Shown: in pieces, positions 26,815-36,046 of the stretch
Numbering within the stretch: position 1 is the first letter of the stretch
How the letters are laid out: every line of letters starts with the position of its first letter
Source: Alphaproteobacteria bacterium
GTDB lineage: Bacteria; Pseudomonadota; Alphaproteobacteria; Rhodobacterales; Rhodobacteraceae
Length of the DNA stretch: 64,000 bases
Direction: 5' to 3'
Assembly: GCA_030433335.1 (NCBI GenBank)
Contig: JAUILL010000001.1
Coordinates: 248,001-312,000, forward strand
The notes under the pieces: generated by a model
The model's input: the letters and a program-made list of their open reading frames with translations, nothing else
Database searches by the model: none
What the model was told of the DNA's origin: nothing
Program-made: the position numbers and the translations under genes

Positions 26815-27840
26815 ATGGCCCAGACGGAAAGACTCGTTATCCCGATCGAAAATGCGGGAGCCAAACCCAGACACTTTGTCTTTGCCCTGCTCGACCGGTT
26901 TACGCTGATGGCGTTCACCTCGGTTGTCGAGGGCCTGCGCATTGCCAACCGTATGGCAGACAAGAAAATCTATACTTGGAGCCTGGTTGGCGAGGGCGGT
27001 GGTACCGTCACCAGCTCTTCTGGTGTTGAATTCAAGCTCGATTCCGATCTCGAGGACCTGCCCCGCGATTCCACCATTTTGGTTTGCGGCGGCGTCGAAG
27101 TTCAGAAAGCCACGACCAAGCGCTTGCTGAACTGGCTGCGCAAAGAGGCCCGTCGCGGATCGCCCATCGGCGGTCTGTGTACAGCGTCCTATGTGCTGGC
27201 CAAGGCAGGTCTGCTGGATGGAAAGCGTGCGACCATCCACTGGGAGAATCAGGACAGCTTCACCGAAGAGTTTGACGAGGTCGATCTGACCAAATCGGTC
27301 TTCGTGGTGGACGGAAACCGCATCACGGCGGCGGGCGGAACGGCCTCGATCGACTTGATGCTCAAAATTATTGCAGACGACCATGGCGAGGATCTATCGA
27401 ACGCTGTGGCCGACCAGCTGATCTACAGCTCGATCCGCACGGACCGTGACACCCAGCGCCTGTCGATCCCGACCCGCATCGGCGTGCGCCACCCCAAGCT
27501 GTCGCAAGTCATCCAGATGATGGAAAAGAACATCGAGGAGCCGATCAGCCCCGCCATTCTGGCCAAGGACGTGGGCATGTCCACGCGCCAGCTCGAGCGT
27601 CTGTTCCGCCGTTATCTGAACCGCAGCCCCAAGCGTTATTACATGGAACTGCGCCTCTCCAAGGCCCGCAACCTGTTGATGCAGACCGACATGAGCGTGA
27701 TCAACGTGGCGCTGGCCTGCGGCTTTGCCAGCCCTTCGCACTTCTCCAAGTGCTACCGCGCGCACTATGAGACCACTCCATATCGCGAGCGCGGGAGTCA
27801 GGGCACACGTCGCAACGAAGAGCCCGAGGAATTGGAATAA
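26815..27840 (+). CDS. GlxA-type AraC-family transcriptional regulator
   Basis: The 341-residue protein has an N-terminal DJ-1/PfpI-like domain (about 18-190, with the nucleophile-elbow-like GGLCTASYVLAKAG) and a C-terminal AraC HTH (about 225-320, DVGMSTRQLERLFRRYL and ACGFASPSHFSKCYR). This group contains GbdR, CdhR and ArgR-type regulators of glycine betaine, carnitine and arginine catabolism; the alphaproteobacterial members often control betaine-related genes, but no such target lies here. The ATG has CGGAG seven bases upstream. Confidence 0.88.
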   Translation: MAQTERLVIPIENAGAKPRHFVFALLDRFTLMAFTSVVEGLRIANRMADKKIYTWSLVGEGGGTVTSSSGVEFKLDSDLEDLPRDSTILVCGGVEVQKATTKRLLNWLRKEARRGSPIGGLCTASYVLAKAGLLDGKRATIHWENQDSFTEEFDEVDLTKSVFVVDGNRITAAGGTASIDLMLKIIADDHGEDLSNAVADQLIYSSIRTDRDTQRLSIPTRIGVRHPKLSQVIQMMEKNIEEPISPAILAKDVGMSTRQLERLFRRYLNRSPKRYYMELRLSKARNLLMQTDMSVINVALACGFASPSHFSKCYRAHYETTPYRERGSQGTRRNEEPEELE

Positions 27841-27843
27841 CCC

Positions 27844-28908
27844 TTACGGTTCAAGCCGATAAAGCGTTCCATTAATCTCTGACAGGAAATAGAGCGCGCC
27901 ATCCGGCCCCTCGACCACATCGCGAACGCGCATGGTTTCGGGGGTCTGGATGCGCTCGACTTCTTGCATGGTGTCCGCGTCCACCCGCGAAATCATGTCG
28001 AACTTCAGCGACCCGATCAGGAAGTCCCCCTTCCACTCGTCGTTCAGCGCACCGCTATAAATCGCCATCCCGCTGGGGGCGATCGACGGATCCCAGTAGA
28101 ACTCCGGCTGTTCCATCCCGTCTTTGGCCGTGCCCTCGCCGATCTTGGCCCCGCTATAGTGGCGGCCATAGGAAATAACGGGCCAGCCGTAATTCGCCCC
28201 GCGCTTGATCCGGTTGATCTCGTCGCCGCCCCGCGCGCCATGCTCATCCACCCAGAGGTTTCCCTGAGCATCCAGCGCAGCCCCCTGCGGATTACGGTGC
28301 CCGTAACTGTAGATTTCCGGCTGCGCACCCGACTGCCCGACAAAGGGATTGTCCTCGGGCACCGAGCCATCGCGGTTGATGCGAATGACGCTGCCGTTGT
28401 GACGGCTCAGATCCTGCGCCAGATCGGCATCCCCGCGTTCTCCAATCGTCATAAACAGAGTGCCATCCGCGCCTTCGACAATCCTGCTGCCAAAGTGGTT
28501 CCCGCCGCTGCTGCCTGCGGTCATGACAAACAGATCCTTCACGTCCGTCAATTCCGTCGCGCCCTTGGCCAGAATGCCCCGCGCCAGCGCCGTTCCTTGA
28601 CCGCTTGATAAATTCTTGGCGTAGCTGAGAAAAATCTCGCGGCTCTGGGCAAAATCTTTGGGCACCATGACATCCAAGAGACCACCCTGCCCGATCTCGC
28701 GAACCTTTGGCAGCCCGCCGATGCGGGTCGCCTCGCCATCAGCCAACAGGATCAAAGCTCCGAATTTCTCGGTGACCAAAATGCCACCATCGGGCAGAAA
28801 CCCCACAGCCCAAGGCGAGTCGAACCCGCTGGCCACTGGGGTGATCTGGGGCGCGGCCTGCACAGCGCCAGCGACGAAGAGAGACAAAGCTAGAATGGTT
28901 GCACGCAT
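27844..28908 (-). CDS. PQQ-dependent sugar dehydrogenase family protein
   Basis: The start at 28908 has AGGAG six bases upstream; the GTG one codon earlier is too close to that site. The 354-residue protein has a signal peptide (MRATILALSLFVAGAVQA) and a six-bladed propeller of the soluble aldose dehydrogenase type (FDSPWAVGFLPDGGILVTEK, GNHFGSRIV, SYGHRNPQGAAL, WVDEHGARGGDEINRI). Such periplasmic enzymes oxidise aldoses with PQQ. It is convergent with the GlxA-type regulator (3 bases) and no PQQ genes are visible. Confidence 0.9.
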   Translation of the reverse strand: MRATILALSLFVAGAVQAAPQITPVASGFDSPWAVGFLPDGGILVTEKFGALILLADGEATRIGGLPKVREIGQGGLLDVMVPKDFAQSREIFLSYAKNLSSGQGTALARGILAKGATELTDVKDLFVMTAGSSGGNHFGSRIVEGADGTLFMTIGERGDADLAQDLSRHNGSVIRINRDGSVPEDNPFVGQSGAQPEIYSYGHRNPQGAALDAQGNLWVDEHGARGGDEINRIKRGANYGWPVISYGRHYSGAKIGEGTAKDGMEQPEFYWDPSIAPSGMAIYSGALNDEWKGDFLIGSLKFDMISRVDADTMQEVERIQTPETMRVRDVVEGPDGALYFLSEINGTLYRLEP

Positions 28909-29072
28909 CACATACTCCTTTGCCCAAGACCTAGCACAGCCGGAGCGATAGCAAGGTTGACGTTTGCGTGTATCAAAGGGTCGTTTTCAGCTGTCGCTTC
29001 CCCCCTTTCTTTTTCGAAAAAGCCCAACTACGCTTTGCCTCGGACAACGCGTTCCAACTGGGAGAAAAATCA

Positions 29073-30269
29073 ATGAAAAAGCTTCTGCTGGCCACTGCGG
29101 CCACCGCTCTGACCGCAGGCGCCGCGATGGCTGCAAGCCACGGCGAAACTGTCAAAATGGGCGTTATTCTGGGCTTCACCGGTCCTATCGAATCCCTGAC
29201 CCCCGCGATGGCTGACTCGGCCGAACTCGCGATGAAAGAGATCAACGATGCCGGCGGTCTGCTGGGTGGCAAGATGCTCGAAGCGGTCCGTGCGGACTCG
29301 ACCTGTGTGGACGCCGCAGGCGCGACCGCAGCTGCCGAACGTCTGATCACTTCGGACGGAGTAGCAGCGATCATGGGCGCAGACTGCTCTGGCGTGACCG
29401 GTGCGATCCTGACCAACGTGGCTGTGCCCAACGGCATCGTCATGGTCTCGCCCTCGGCCACCAGCCCCGGCCTGTCAACCGTCGAAGACAACGGCCTGTT
29501 CTTCCGCACCGCACCGTCGGATGCCCGTCAGGGCGTCGTTCTGTCGGACATCCTGATGGACAAAGACATCAAGGAAGTCGCTGTCACCTACACCAACAAC
29601 GACTACGGCAAGGGCCTCAGCGATAGCTTTATCGCCGCGTTCGAAGCGGCTGGCGGCAGCGTCACAATCAACGCGCCCCACGAAGACGGCAAAGCGGACT
29701 ACTCGGCTGAAGTCGGCGCGCTGGCATCGGCGGGCGGCGACGTGCTGGTCGTGCTGGGCTACACCGACCAAGGTGGCCGCGGCATCATCCAAGGTTCGCT
29801 CGACACCGGCGCATTCGACACCTTCATGCTGGGTGACGGCATGTACGGCGACCAGCTGGTGGCCGATCTGGGTGACGCAATGGAAGGTTCGTTCGGTGCG
29901 GTTCCGTGGTCCGAAGGCGAAGGCACCATGGCGTTCGCATCCATGGCCGTTGACGCGGACATCAACCCCGAAGGCGCTTACACCCGTGAAAGCTATGACG
30001 CTGCAGCTCTGATTGCTCTGGCGATGGCAGCGGGCGGCGAAGCGACCTCGGCTGCGGCAGCATCCAAGCTGCTCGAAGTGGCGAACGCACCTGGCGAGCC
30101 GATCCTGCCTGGCGAACTGGGCAAAGCGCTCGAGATCCTGGCCAGCGGTGGCGACATTGACTACGTTGGCGCAACCAACGTGGAACTGATCGGCCCCGGC
30201 GAAGCGGCTGGCACCTACCGTGAGTACGTGATCACCGGTGGCGCCTACGAGACCGAGAACATTCGCTAA
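29073..30269 (+). CDS. branched-chain amino-acid-type ABC transporter, binding protein
   Basis: The start at 29073 follows GGGAGAA and opens a signal peptide (MKKLLLATAATALTAGAAMA-ASHG); the longer frame is spurious. The mature protein is a type I periplasmic binding protein of the LivK class (MGVILGFTGPIESLTP, ADSAELAMKEINDAGG, VAVTYTNNDYGKGLSDSF). It begins a complete liv-type operon (receptor, two ATPases, two permeases). The ligand is likely a branched-chain or other amino acid, or a related small amide; sequence alone does not decide. A 14-base palindrome CTTTTTCGAAAAAG lies in its leader at 29009-29022. Confidence 0.92.
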   Translation: MKKLLLATAATALTAGAAMAASHGETVKMGVILGFTGPIESLTPAMADSAELAMKEINDAGGLLGGKMLEAVRADSTCVDAAGATAAAERLITSDGVAAIMGADCSGVTGAILTNVAVPNGIVMVSPSATSPGLSTVEDNGLFFRTAPSDARQGVVLSDILMDKDIKEVAVTYTNNDYGKGLSDSFIAAFEAAGGSVTINAPHEDGKADYSAEVGALASAGGDVLVVLGYTDQGGRGIIQGSLDTGAFDTFMLGDGMYGDQLVADLGDAMEGSFGAVPWSEGEGTMAFASMAVDADINPEGAYTRESYDAAALIALAMAAGGEATSAAAASKLLEVANAPGEPILPGELGKALEILASGGDIDYVGATNVELIGPGEAAGTYREYVITGGAYETENIR

Positions 30270-30291
30270 TCGTTACCTAACGTTACTACGT

Positions 30292-30320
30292 GCAGCCCGG
30301 CTTGTCCGGGCTGTGCTTTT
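30292..30320 (+). terminator. attenuating terminator between receptor and livG
   Basis: CAGCCCGG (30293-30300), loop CTTGT, CCGGGCTG (30306-30313), then TGCTTTT. Partial read-through would give more receptor than ATPase. Confidence 0.7.
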
Positions 30321-30367
30321 ATGACAAAGCGCCAACGCTTGAAAAATAAGCACGGAGAAAACGAACC

Positions 30368-31150
30368 GTGATACGGGTTGAAAACCTGCACAGACATTTT
30401 GGCGGCTTCCGCGCGGTGGATGGGGCCTCGCTCGAGATTGCCAAAGGGTCGATTACGGGATTGGTCGGGCCGAACGGCGCGGGCAAATCCACCTTGTTCA
30501 ATGTGATTGCGGGCGCGTTGCCGCCCACATCCGGCAAAGTCTATCTGGACGGCGAGGATATCACTGGTCTGCCGCCCCACGAGCTCTTCGCCAAGGGGCT
30601 GCTGCGGACTTTCCAGATTGCTCATGAATTCAGTTCGATGACGGTGCGCGAGAACCTGATGATGGTTCCTCCTGCGCAGACCGGCGAGAACCTGTGGAAC
30701 AGCTGGTTCCAGCGCGGCAAGATCGCCCGCGAGGAAGAGGCCATCCGCCGCAAGGCCGATGAAGTTCTAGAATTCCTGACTATCACCCACGTCGCCGACG
30801 AAAAGGCCGGAAACCTGTCGGGCGGTCAGAAAAAACTGCTGGAACTGGGGCGCACCATGATGGTGGACGCCAAGATCGTTTTCTTGGACGAGGTCGGCGC
30901 GGGCGTGAACCGCACGCTGCTCAACACCATCGGGGACGCGATCATCCGGCTCAATCAGGAAAAGGGCTATACCTTCTGCGTGATCGAGCATGACATGGAT
31001 TTCATCGGGCGCCTTTGTGACCCCGTGATTGTCATGGCCGAGGGCAAAAAGCTGGCCGAGGGCACGATCCAAGAGATCAAGTCCAACGAACAGGTGATCG
31101 AGGCCTATTTGGGCACCGGCCTGAAGAACAAAGATCAGGTGGGCGGATGA
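30368..31150 (+). CDS. livG: branched-chain amino-acid ABC transporter ATPase LivG
   Basis: The 260-residue ATPase uses a GTG start behind GGAG. Walker A GPNGAGKST, signature LSGGQKKLLELGR and Walker B IVFLDEVGAGV are clear; the last lacks the Pro common after DE, as in many LivG proteins. The long C-terminus EAYLGTG is typical of LivG. It pairs with LivF to energise the transporter. Confidence 0.93.
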   Translation: MIRVENLHRHFGGFRAVDGASLEIAKGSITGLVGPNGAGKSTLFNVIAGALPPTSGKVYLDGEDITGLPPHELFAKGLLRTFQIAHEFSSMTVRENLMMVPPAQTGENLWNSWFQRGKIAREEEAIRRKADEVLEFLTITHVADEKAGNLSGGQKKLLELGRTMMVDAKIVFLDEVGAGVNRTLLNTIGDAIIRLNQEKGYTFCVIEHDMDFIGRLCDPVIVMAEGKKLAEGTIQEIKSNEQVIEAYLGTGLKNKDQVGG

Positions 31151-31160
31151 ACGGCTGGCG

Positions 31161-31236
31161 TAGCTGGGGGGCCGTCTGCCCCCCGTCGATGCGCGGCATC
31201 GACTCCCCCCGAGAGTATTTTGGCAAAGATGAAAGG
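31161..31236. repeat. dispersed hairpin element with GAGTATTT tail, copy 1
   Basis: Two tandem stems, GGGGGGC/GCCCCCC around CGTCT (31166-31184) and GTCGATGC/GCATCGAC around GCG (31185-31203), followed by CCCCCCGAGAGTATTTTGG and GCAAAGATGAAAG. A related tail follows the hairpin at 62352-62382. I recall similar elements at many gene ends in Rhodobacteraceae. Confidence 0.55.
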
Positions 31237-31244
31237 GGCGCGTT

Positions 31245-31958
31245 GTGACTTCGTCCTTTTTGAGTGCGACCGGCATGGTCGGTGGCTACGGGCGCGGACC
31301 GGACATTCTGCATGGTGTGACGATCGAGGTGGATCGCGGCGAGATCGCAGTGATCGTGGGCCCGAACGGCGCGGGCAAATCGACCGCGATGAAAGCTGTG
31401 TTCGGAATGCTGAACGTGCACACCGGTTCAGTGATGTTCGACGGCGAGGATATTCGCACCCTGACCCCCCAGGCCCGTGTGGCCAAGGGCATGGGTTTTG
31501 TCCCGCAGACCCACAACATTTTCACCTCGATGACCGTGGAAGAGAACCTCGAGATGGGGGCGTTCCTGCGCAAAGATGATTTTAAGGACACTATGGAGCA
31601 GGTCTATGACCTGTTTCCGATCCTGAAAGAAAAGCGCAACCAGCATGCGGGCGAATTGTCCGGCGGTCAGCGTCAGCAGGTGGCCGTGGGCCGCGCGCTG
31701 ATGACCCAGCCAAAGCTTTTGATGCTGGACGAGCCGACCGCAGGTGTAAGCCCGATCGTGATGGATGAACTTTTCGACCGGATCATTGAGGTAGCGCGCA
31801 CGGGCATTTCCATTCTGATGGTGGAACAGAACGCCCGACAAGCGCTTGAAATCGCGGACAAAGGCTATGTTCTGGTACAGGGCGCAAATGCCCATACCGG
31901 AACGGGCAAGGAATTGCTGGCCGATCCGCAAGTCCGCAAATCTTTCTTGGGGGGCTGA
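31245..31958 (+). CDS. livF: branched-chain amino-acid ABC transporter ATPase LivF
   Basis: The 237-residue ATPase begins at a GTG behind AAAGGGG. It has Walker A GPNGAGKST, signature LSGGQRQQVAVGRAL and Walker B LLMLDEPTAGVSP, with the LivF-type Q-loop FVPQTHNIF. It lies 95 bases after livG across the hairpin element and 2 bases before livH. Confidence 0.94.
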   Translation: MTSSFLSATGMVGGYGRGPDILHGVTIEVDRGEIAVIVGPNGAGKSTAMKAVFGMLNVHTGSVMFDGEDIRTLTPQARVAKGMGFVPQTHNIFTSMTVEENLEMGAFLRKDDFKDTMEQVYDLFPILKEKRNQHAGELSGGQRQQVAVGRALMTQPKLLMLDEPTAGVSPIVMDELFDRIIEVARTGISILMVEQNARQALEIADKGYVLVQGANAHTGTGKELLADPQVRKSFLGG

Positions 31959-31960
31959 GG

Positions 31961-32971
31961 ATGGACATTCTGAATACGCTCGTCCTGCTCGCGAATTTCG
32001 TGTTCGTGCCCGCCATTGCCTATGGCAGCCAGCTGGCGCTCGGGGCGCTGGGGGTCACGCTGATCTACGGCATTCTGCGGTTCTCGAACTTTGCCCACGG
32101 GGACACCATGGCCTTTGGCACGATGGTGACCGTGCTGGTGACATGGCTCCTTCAAAGCTGGGGGGTGTCCTTGGGCCCGCTGCCGACGGCGCTGCTCGCC
32201 CTGCCCTTTGGCATTGCGGTGACGGCGGCACTGGTTCTGTGGACGGACCGCGTGGTCTACAAATTCTACCGCAAACAAAAGGCCAAGCCGGTCATTTTGG
32301 TGATTGTGTCCATGGGCGTGATGTTCGTGATGAACGGTCTGGTACGCTTTATCATCGGGCCAGATGATCAGCGGTTTGCGGATGGCGAACGCTTCATCAT
32401 TGGCGCACGTGAATTCAAACAGATGACCGGTCTGGACGAAGGTCTGGCAATCAAAACCTCCCAAGGACTGACGGTCGTGACGGCCGTGTTGGTTGTGGCC
32501 GCGCTCTTCTGGTTCCTGAACCACACACGCACTGGCAAATCTATGCGCGCCTATTCGGACAACGAGGATCTGGCGCTACTGTCCGGCATCAACCCTGAGC
32601 GGGTTGTGGCCGTGACGTGGATTTTGGTGGCCGCGTTGGCGACGGTGGCGGGTGTTCTGTATGGCTTGGACAAGAGCTTCAAACCCTTCACCTATTTCCA
32701 GCTTTTGCTGCCCATCTTCGCCTCGGCGATTGTGGGTGGGTTGGGCAGCCCACTGGGGGCAATCGCAGGTGGCTTTGTCATCGCGTTTTCCGAGGTGACC
32801 ATCACCTACGCGTGGAAAAAGGCGGCTGGCTACATGCTGCCTGAATCGCTGGCGCCCGATGGGCTGATGCAGCTCTTGGCCGTCGATTACAAATTCGCTG
32901 TCAGCTTTGTCATTCTGGTGGTGGTGCTGCTGTTCAAGCCCACCGGCCTGTTCAAGGGGAAATCGGTATGA
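31961..32971 (+). CDS. livH: branched-chain amino-acid ABC transporter permease LivH
   Basis: The 336-residue protein has about eight membrane helices and the LivH signature GALGVTLIYGILRFSNFAHG near the N-terminus, plus the EAA-like loop with LLSGINPERVVAVTW. It is the first of two permeases; its stop overlaps the livM start by 4 bases (ATGA). Confidence 0.95.
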   Translation: MDILNTLVLLANFVFVPAIAYGSQLALGALGVTLIYGILRFSNFAHGDTMAFGTMVTVLVTWLLQSWGVSLGPLPTALLALPFGIAVTAALVLWTDRVVYKFYRKQKAKPVILVIVSMGVMFVMNGLVRFIIGPDDQRFADGERFIIGAREFKQMTGLDEGLAIKTSQGLTVVTAVLVVAALFWFLNHTRTGKSMRAYSDNEDLALLSGINPERVVAVTWILVAALATVAGVLYGLDKSFKPFTYFQLLLPIFASAIVGGLGSPLGAIAGGFVIAFSEVTITYAWKKAAGYMLPESLAPDGLMQLLAVDYKFAVSFVILVVVLLFKPTGLFKGKSV

Positions 32972-34272
32972 ACGACACCGTGAAAACAACCGCGCTGTTC
33001 GGTCTGGTAGCGGTGCTGATCCTTGGCACCGGTGTCATGCAGAGCTGGAACGCCGCGCTGGGTATTCTGAACATGGGTCTGATCAGTGCGATCATGGCCA
33101 TGGGCGTGAACCTGCAATGGGGCTTTGCTGGCCTGTTTAACGTCGGGATCATGGGCTTTGTCGGCCTTGGTGGTTTGGCCACCGTTCTGGTGTCGATGCC
33201 GCCCGTGCCTGCTGCCTGGGCTGCCGGAGGCGTGAACATCTGGATCGCGCTTTTTGTCGGGGCTCTGTCACTGGCGGCCGTAATTCTGGTTCGCGCGCGT
33301 ATGGCCAAAGGCAACACGCGTGCAGTCGTCACATGGGTTCTGCTGATCGCTGGCTTCACGATTTACCGCGAACTTTTTGATCCCGCTCGCGATGCCATTG
33401 AAAAGGTAAACCCCGCATTGGAAGGCTACCTTGGCGGTTTGGGTCTGCCCATTCTGCTTGCATGGCCCGTGGGCGGTCTGCTGGCCGCTGGCGCCGCGTG
33501 GATCATCGGCAAAACCGCTCTGGGTCTGCGCAGCGACTATCTGGCGATCGCAACCCTCGGTATAGCCGAGATCATCATCGCAATCATGAAGAACGAAGAC
33601 TGGTTGGCCCGCGGCGTGAAGAACGTGAATGGCCTGCCCCGTCCACTGCCCTATGAGATTGACCTGCAGGCTGATCCTAATTTCGTGGAGCGCGCCGCAT
33701 CGTTCGGGCTGGACCCCGTAACCGCGTCGACGCTCTACGTGAAGCTCGGCTACAGCGTTCTATTCACCATCGTTCTGCTGATTATCCTGTTCCTGATGCA
33801 GCGCTCCTTGCACAGCCCTTGGGGCCGGATGATGCGCGCCATCCGCGATAACGAAGACGCTGCCCGCGCCATGGGCAAGAACGTCACGCGCCGCCACCTG
33901 CAAATTTTCATCCTTGGCTCGGCCATTTGCGGTCTGGCCGGCGCGATGATGACCACGCTGGATGGACAGCTGACGCCAGGCACCTACCAGCCCCTGCGCT
34001 ACACCTTCCTGATCTGGGTGATGGTGATCGTGGGCGGGTCTGGGAACAACCTTGGGTCCGTGCTCGGCGGTTTCCTGATCTGGTTCCTATGGGTACAGGT
34101 CGAGCCCTTTGGCCGCTGGCTGATGGAACTGATCACCATGGGGATGGAGCCGGGCAATGCCCTGCGCGAGCACCTACTCGCGTCCGCCGCCCACATGCGC
34201 TTGCTGACCATGGGGCTTGTGATGCTGGTCATGCTCAGGTTCAGCCCGCGCGGCTTGCTCCCTGAAAAATAA
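32968..34272 (+). CDS. livM: branched-chain amino-acid ABC transporter permease LivM
   Basis: The 434-residue permease has the LivM core: LGLRSDYLAIATLGIAEIII and the EAA-like RAIRDNEDAARAMGKNV. It is longer than E. coli-type LivM cores because of two extra loops (around residues 105-135 and 215-245). It ends the liv operon before a bidirectional terminator. Confidence 0.94.
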   Translation: MNDTVKTTALFGLVAVLILGTGVMQSWNAALGILNMGLISAIMAMGVNLQWGFAGLFNVGIMGFVGLGGLATVLVSMPPVPAAWAAGGVNIWIALFVGALSLAAVILVRARMAKGNTRAVVTWVLLIAGFTIYRELFDPARDAIEKVNPALEGYLGGLGLPILLAWPVGGLLAAGAAWIIGKTALGLRSDYLAIATLGIAEIIIAIMKNEDWLARGVKNVNGLPRPLPYEIDLQADPNFVERAASFGLDPVTASTLYVKLGYSVLFTIVLLIILFLMQRSLHSPWGRMMRAIRDNEDAARAMGKNVTRRHLQIFILGSAICGLAGAMMTTLDGQLTPGTYQPLRYTFLIWVMVIVGGSGNNLGSVLGGFLIWFLWVQVEPFGRWLMELITMGMEPGNALREHLLASAAHMRLLTMGLVMLVMLRFSPRGLLPEK

Positions 34273-34277
34273 AGCAA

Positions 34278-34306
34278 AAGGGCGCTCCAACCGGAGCGCC
34301 CTTTTT
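34278..34306. terminator. bidirectional terminator, liv operon and DUF853 gene
   Basis: AGGGCGCTCC (34279-34288), loop AACC, GGAGCGCCCT (34293-34302) with TTTTT on the plus strand and TTTTGCTTTATTTTT on the minus strand. It serves both convergent units. Confidence 0.9.
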
Positions 34307-34322
34307 CATTCGGGCCCGCGAT

Positions 34323-35861
34323 TTAGCGGGCTTTGAACAGCCCACCAAGGATGCCGCGCACAATCCTGCGCCCCGTGGTGCCCTTCAACTCCTTGACCAA
34401 CGCCTCGGTCAGCGCCCCGCTGAAAGTGTAATCACGGCTCACCCGCTTGGACGTCGACCGACTGACCCGAGCACCCGTGTAGCGCCGCGCTGTCCGGTAT
34501 TCACGCTCCTGCGCCGCAACCATCTCTTCTTCGGCCTCGGCCTTCTCGGCCGCCACTGCAGCAGTCTCGGCGCGCTTGGTCAGGATTTCATGGGCGCTCT
34601 CCCGGTCCACCGCCTGATCGTACTTCGCAGACATCGGCGAAGACGCAATCAAAGCCGCCCGTTCCGCCACGGTCAAAGGCCCAATCCGCGACGACGGTGG
34701 CCGTATCAAAGTCCGCTCTGACATCCCCGGCACGCCCTTTTTCTCGAGGAAAGAGGTCACAGCCTCGCCCACACCGACCTCTCGGATCGCCTCTTCGACG
34801 CTAAAGGCGGGGTTCTCGCGATAGGTCTCGGCGGCCAGTTTCAGGTTCTTCTTGTCCCGCGCGGTAAAGGCCCGCAGCGCGTGCTGGATGCGGTTCCCAA
34901 GCTGTCCCAAAATGTCCTCTGGGATGTCCGCCGGATGTTGGGTGATGAAATAGACCCCAACCCCTTTGGAACGGATCAGACGCGCCACCTGCTCGACCTT
35001 GTCCACTAGCGCCTTGGGCGTTCCGTCGAACAGCAAATGCGCCTCGTCAAAGAAGAACACGAGCTTGGGTTTATCAGGGTCACCAACCTCGGGCAGTTCC
35101 TCGAACAACTCCGAGAGCAGCCAGAACAAGAAGGTCGCATACAGCTTCGGCGCTTGCATCAGCCGGTCCGAGGCCAAGATATTGACGGCCCCGCGCCCGT
35201 CCGGCTCCACCCGCATCAGATCAGCCAATTCCAACGCCGGCTCGCCAAAGAAACCCGACGCGCCCTCATTCTCGAGCATCAGAATGGACCGCTGAATCGC
35301 CCCGACGCTCGCCGGAGAGATATTGCCATAGCGCAGAGAAATCTCGGACCGATTGTCGCCAAGCCAAACCAGCATGGTCCGCAGATCCGCAAGATCCAGC
35401 AGCGGCAACCCCTGCTCGTCCGCAATCCGGAACGCAATGTTCAACACGCCCTCCTGAACCTCGGTCAGGTCCAGCATCCGTGACAGCAGCAGCGGCCCCA
35501 TCTCGGCGACGGTGGCGCGCACGGGATGGCCTTGCTGCCCCCAAAGGTCCCAGAACGTCACCGGCGCGGCGCTGTAGGTCAGGTCGAGCCCGATCTTCAC
35601 CGCCCGCTCCATGAAGGGTGCATGCAATTTGTGCGTTTCCGCCCCAGCCGCGCCAAGGCCCGACAAATCGCCTTTGACGTCCGACACAAAGACCGGAACG
35701 CCGACATCTGAAAACGCTTGGGCAAGAATCTGCACGGTCACCGTCTTGCCAGTACCGGTCGCACCGGCGATCAGACCGTGTCTGTTTGCATATTTGAGAA
35801 TCAGTTGCTGCGCATCACCGTATTCTAAACCTCCACCACCAACAAAAATGCCGTCCGTCAT
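34323..35861 (-). CDS. HerA-like ATPase, DUF853 family
   Basis: The start at 35861 (ATG, GGGGG upstream) is preferred to the TTG 30 bases earlier. The 512-residue protein has Walker A AGATGTGKTVT (about residues 33-43), Walker B LVFFFDEAHLLF and the segment GVYFITQHPADIPEDILGQLGNRIQHALRAF, all typical of DUF853 helicase-like ATPases of the HerA/FtsK type. A charged, probably coiled-coil stretch rich in Ala and Glu precedes the C-terminus. The role in bacteria is not established; no NurA-like nuclease is beside it. Confidence 0.88.
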   Translation of the reverse strand: MTDGIFVGGGGLEYGDAQQLILKYANRHGLIAGATGTGKTVTVQILAQAFSDVGVPVFVSDVKGDLSGLGAAGAETHKLHAPFMERAVKIGLDLTYSAAPVTFWDLWGQQGHPVRATVAEMGPLLLSRMLDLTEVQEGVLNIAFRIADEQGLPLLDLADLRTMLVWLGDNRSEISLRYGNISPASVGAIQRSILMLENEGASGFFGEPALELADLMRVEPDGRGAVNILASDRLMQAPKLYATFLFWLLSELFEELPEVGDPDKPKLVFFFDEAHLLFDGTPKALVDKVEQVARLIRSKGVGVYFITQHPADIPEDILGQLGNRIQHALRAFTARDKKNLKLAAETYRENPAFSVEEAIREVGVGEAVTSFLEKKGVPGMSERTLIRPPSSRIGPLTVAERAALIASSPMSAKYDQAVDRESAHEILTKRAETAAVAAEKAEAEEEMVAAQEREYRTARRYTGARVSRSTSKRVSRDYTFSGALTEALVKELKGTTGRRIVRGILGGLFKAR

Positions 35862-35929
35862 CTCGAGACCCCCTTGAGTACGCCCCAACAATACCTCGTT
35901 AACGCCTCACTGCCACCATCAGGTTTGTG

Positions 35930-35996
35930 TCGTGTTGAAGGACACTTTTCCTCCCTGTTGAACTGGCCGCGCCCTTGAAAAGGCGCGGCTTTTTTT
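35930..35996 (+). ncRNA. candidate small RNA with anti-Shine-Dalgarno stretch
   Basis: On the plus strand, with no upstream protein gene, GTGTC (35928-35932) pairs with GACAC (35941-35945), then an unpaired TTTTCCTCCCTGTTGAA, then a strong terminator. The CCTCCC stretch is complementary to ribosome-binding sites, as in several alphaproteobacterial regulatory RNAs. I found no convincing promoter, so the 5' end is approximate. Confidence 0.45.
35966..35996 (+). terminator. orphan intrinsic terminator
   Basis: GCCGCGCC (35966-35973), loop TTGAAAA region, GGCGCGGC (35982-35989) followed by seven T residues. The nearest gene upstream is on the other strand. Confidence 0.85.
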
Positions 35997-36046
35997 GATC
36001 CGACCCATCATGATTCAGATTGTTGCAGATAACTGAAGTTTATCTG

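Noticed and set aside
31161..31236. Insertion-sequence end or attachment site between livG and livF
   Set aside because: No target duplication or transposase remnant; a small dispersed hairpin element explains it better.
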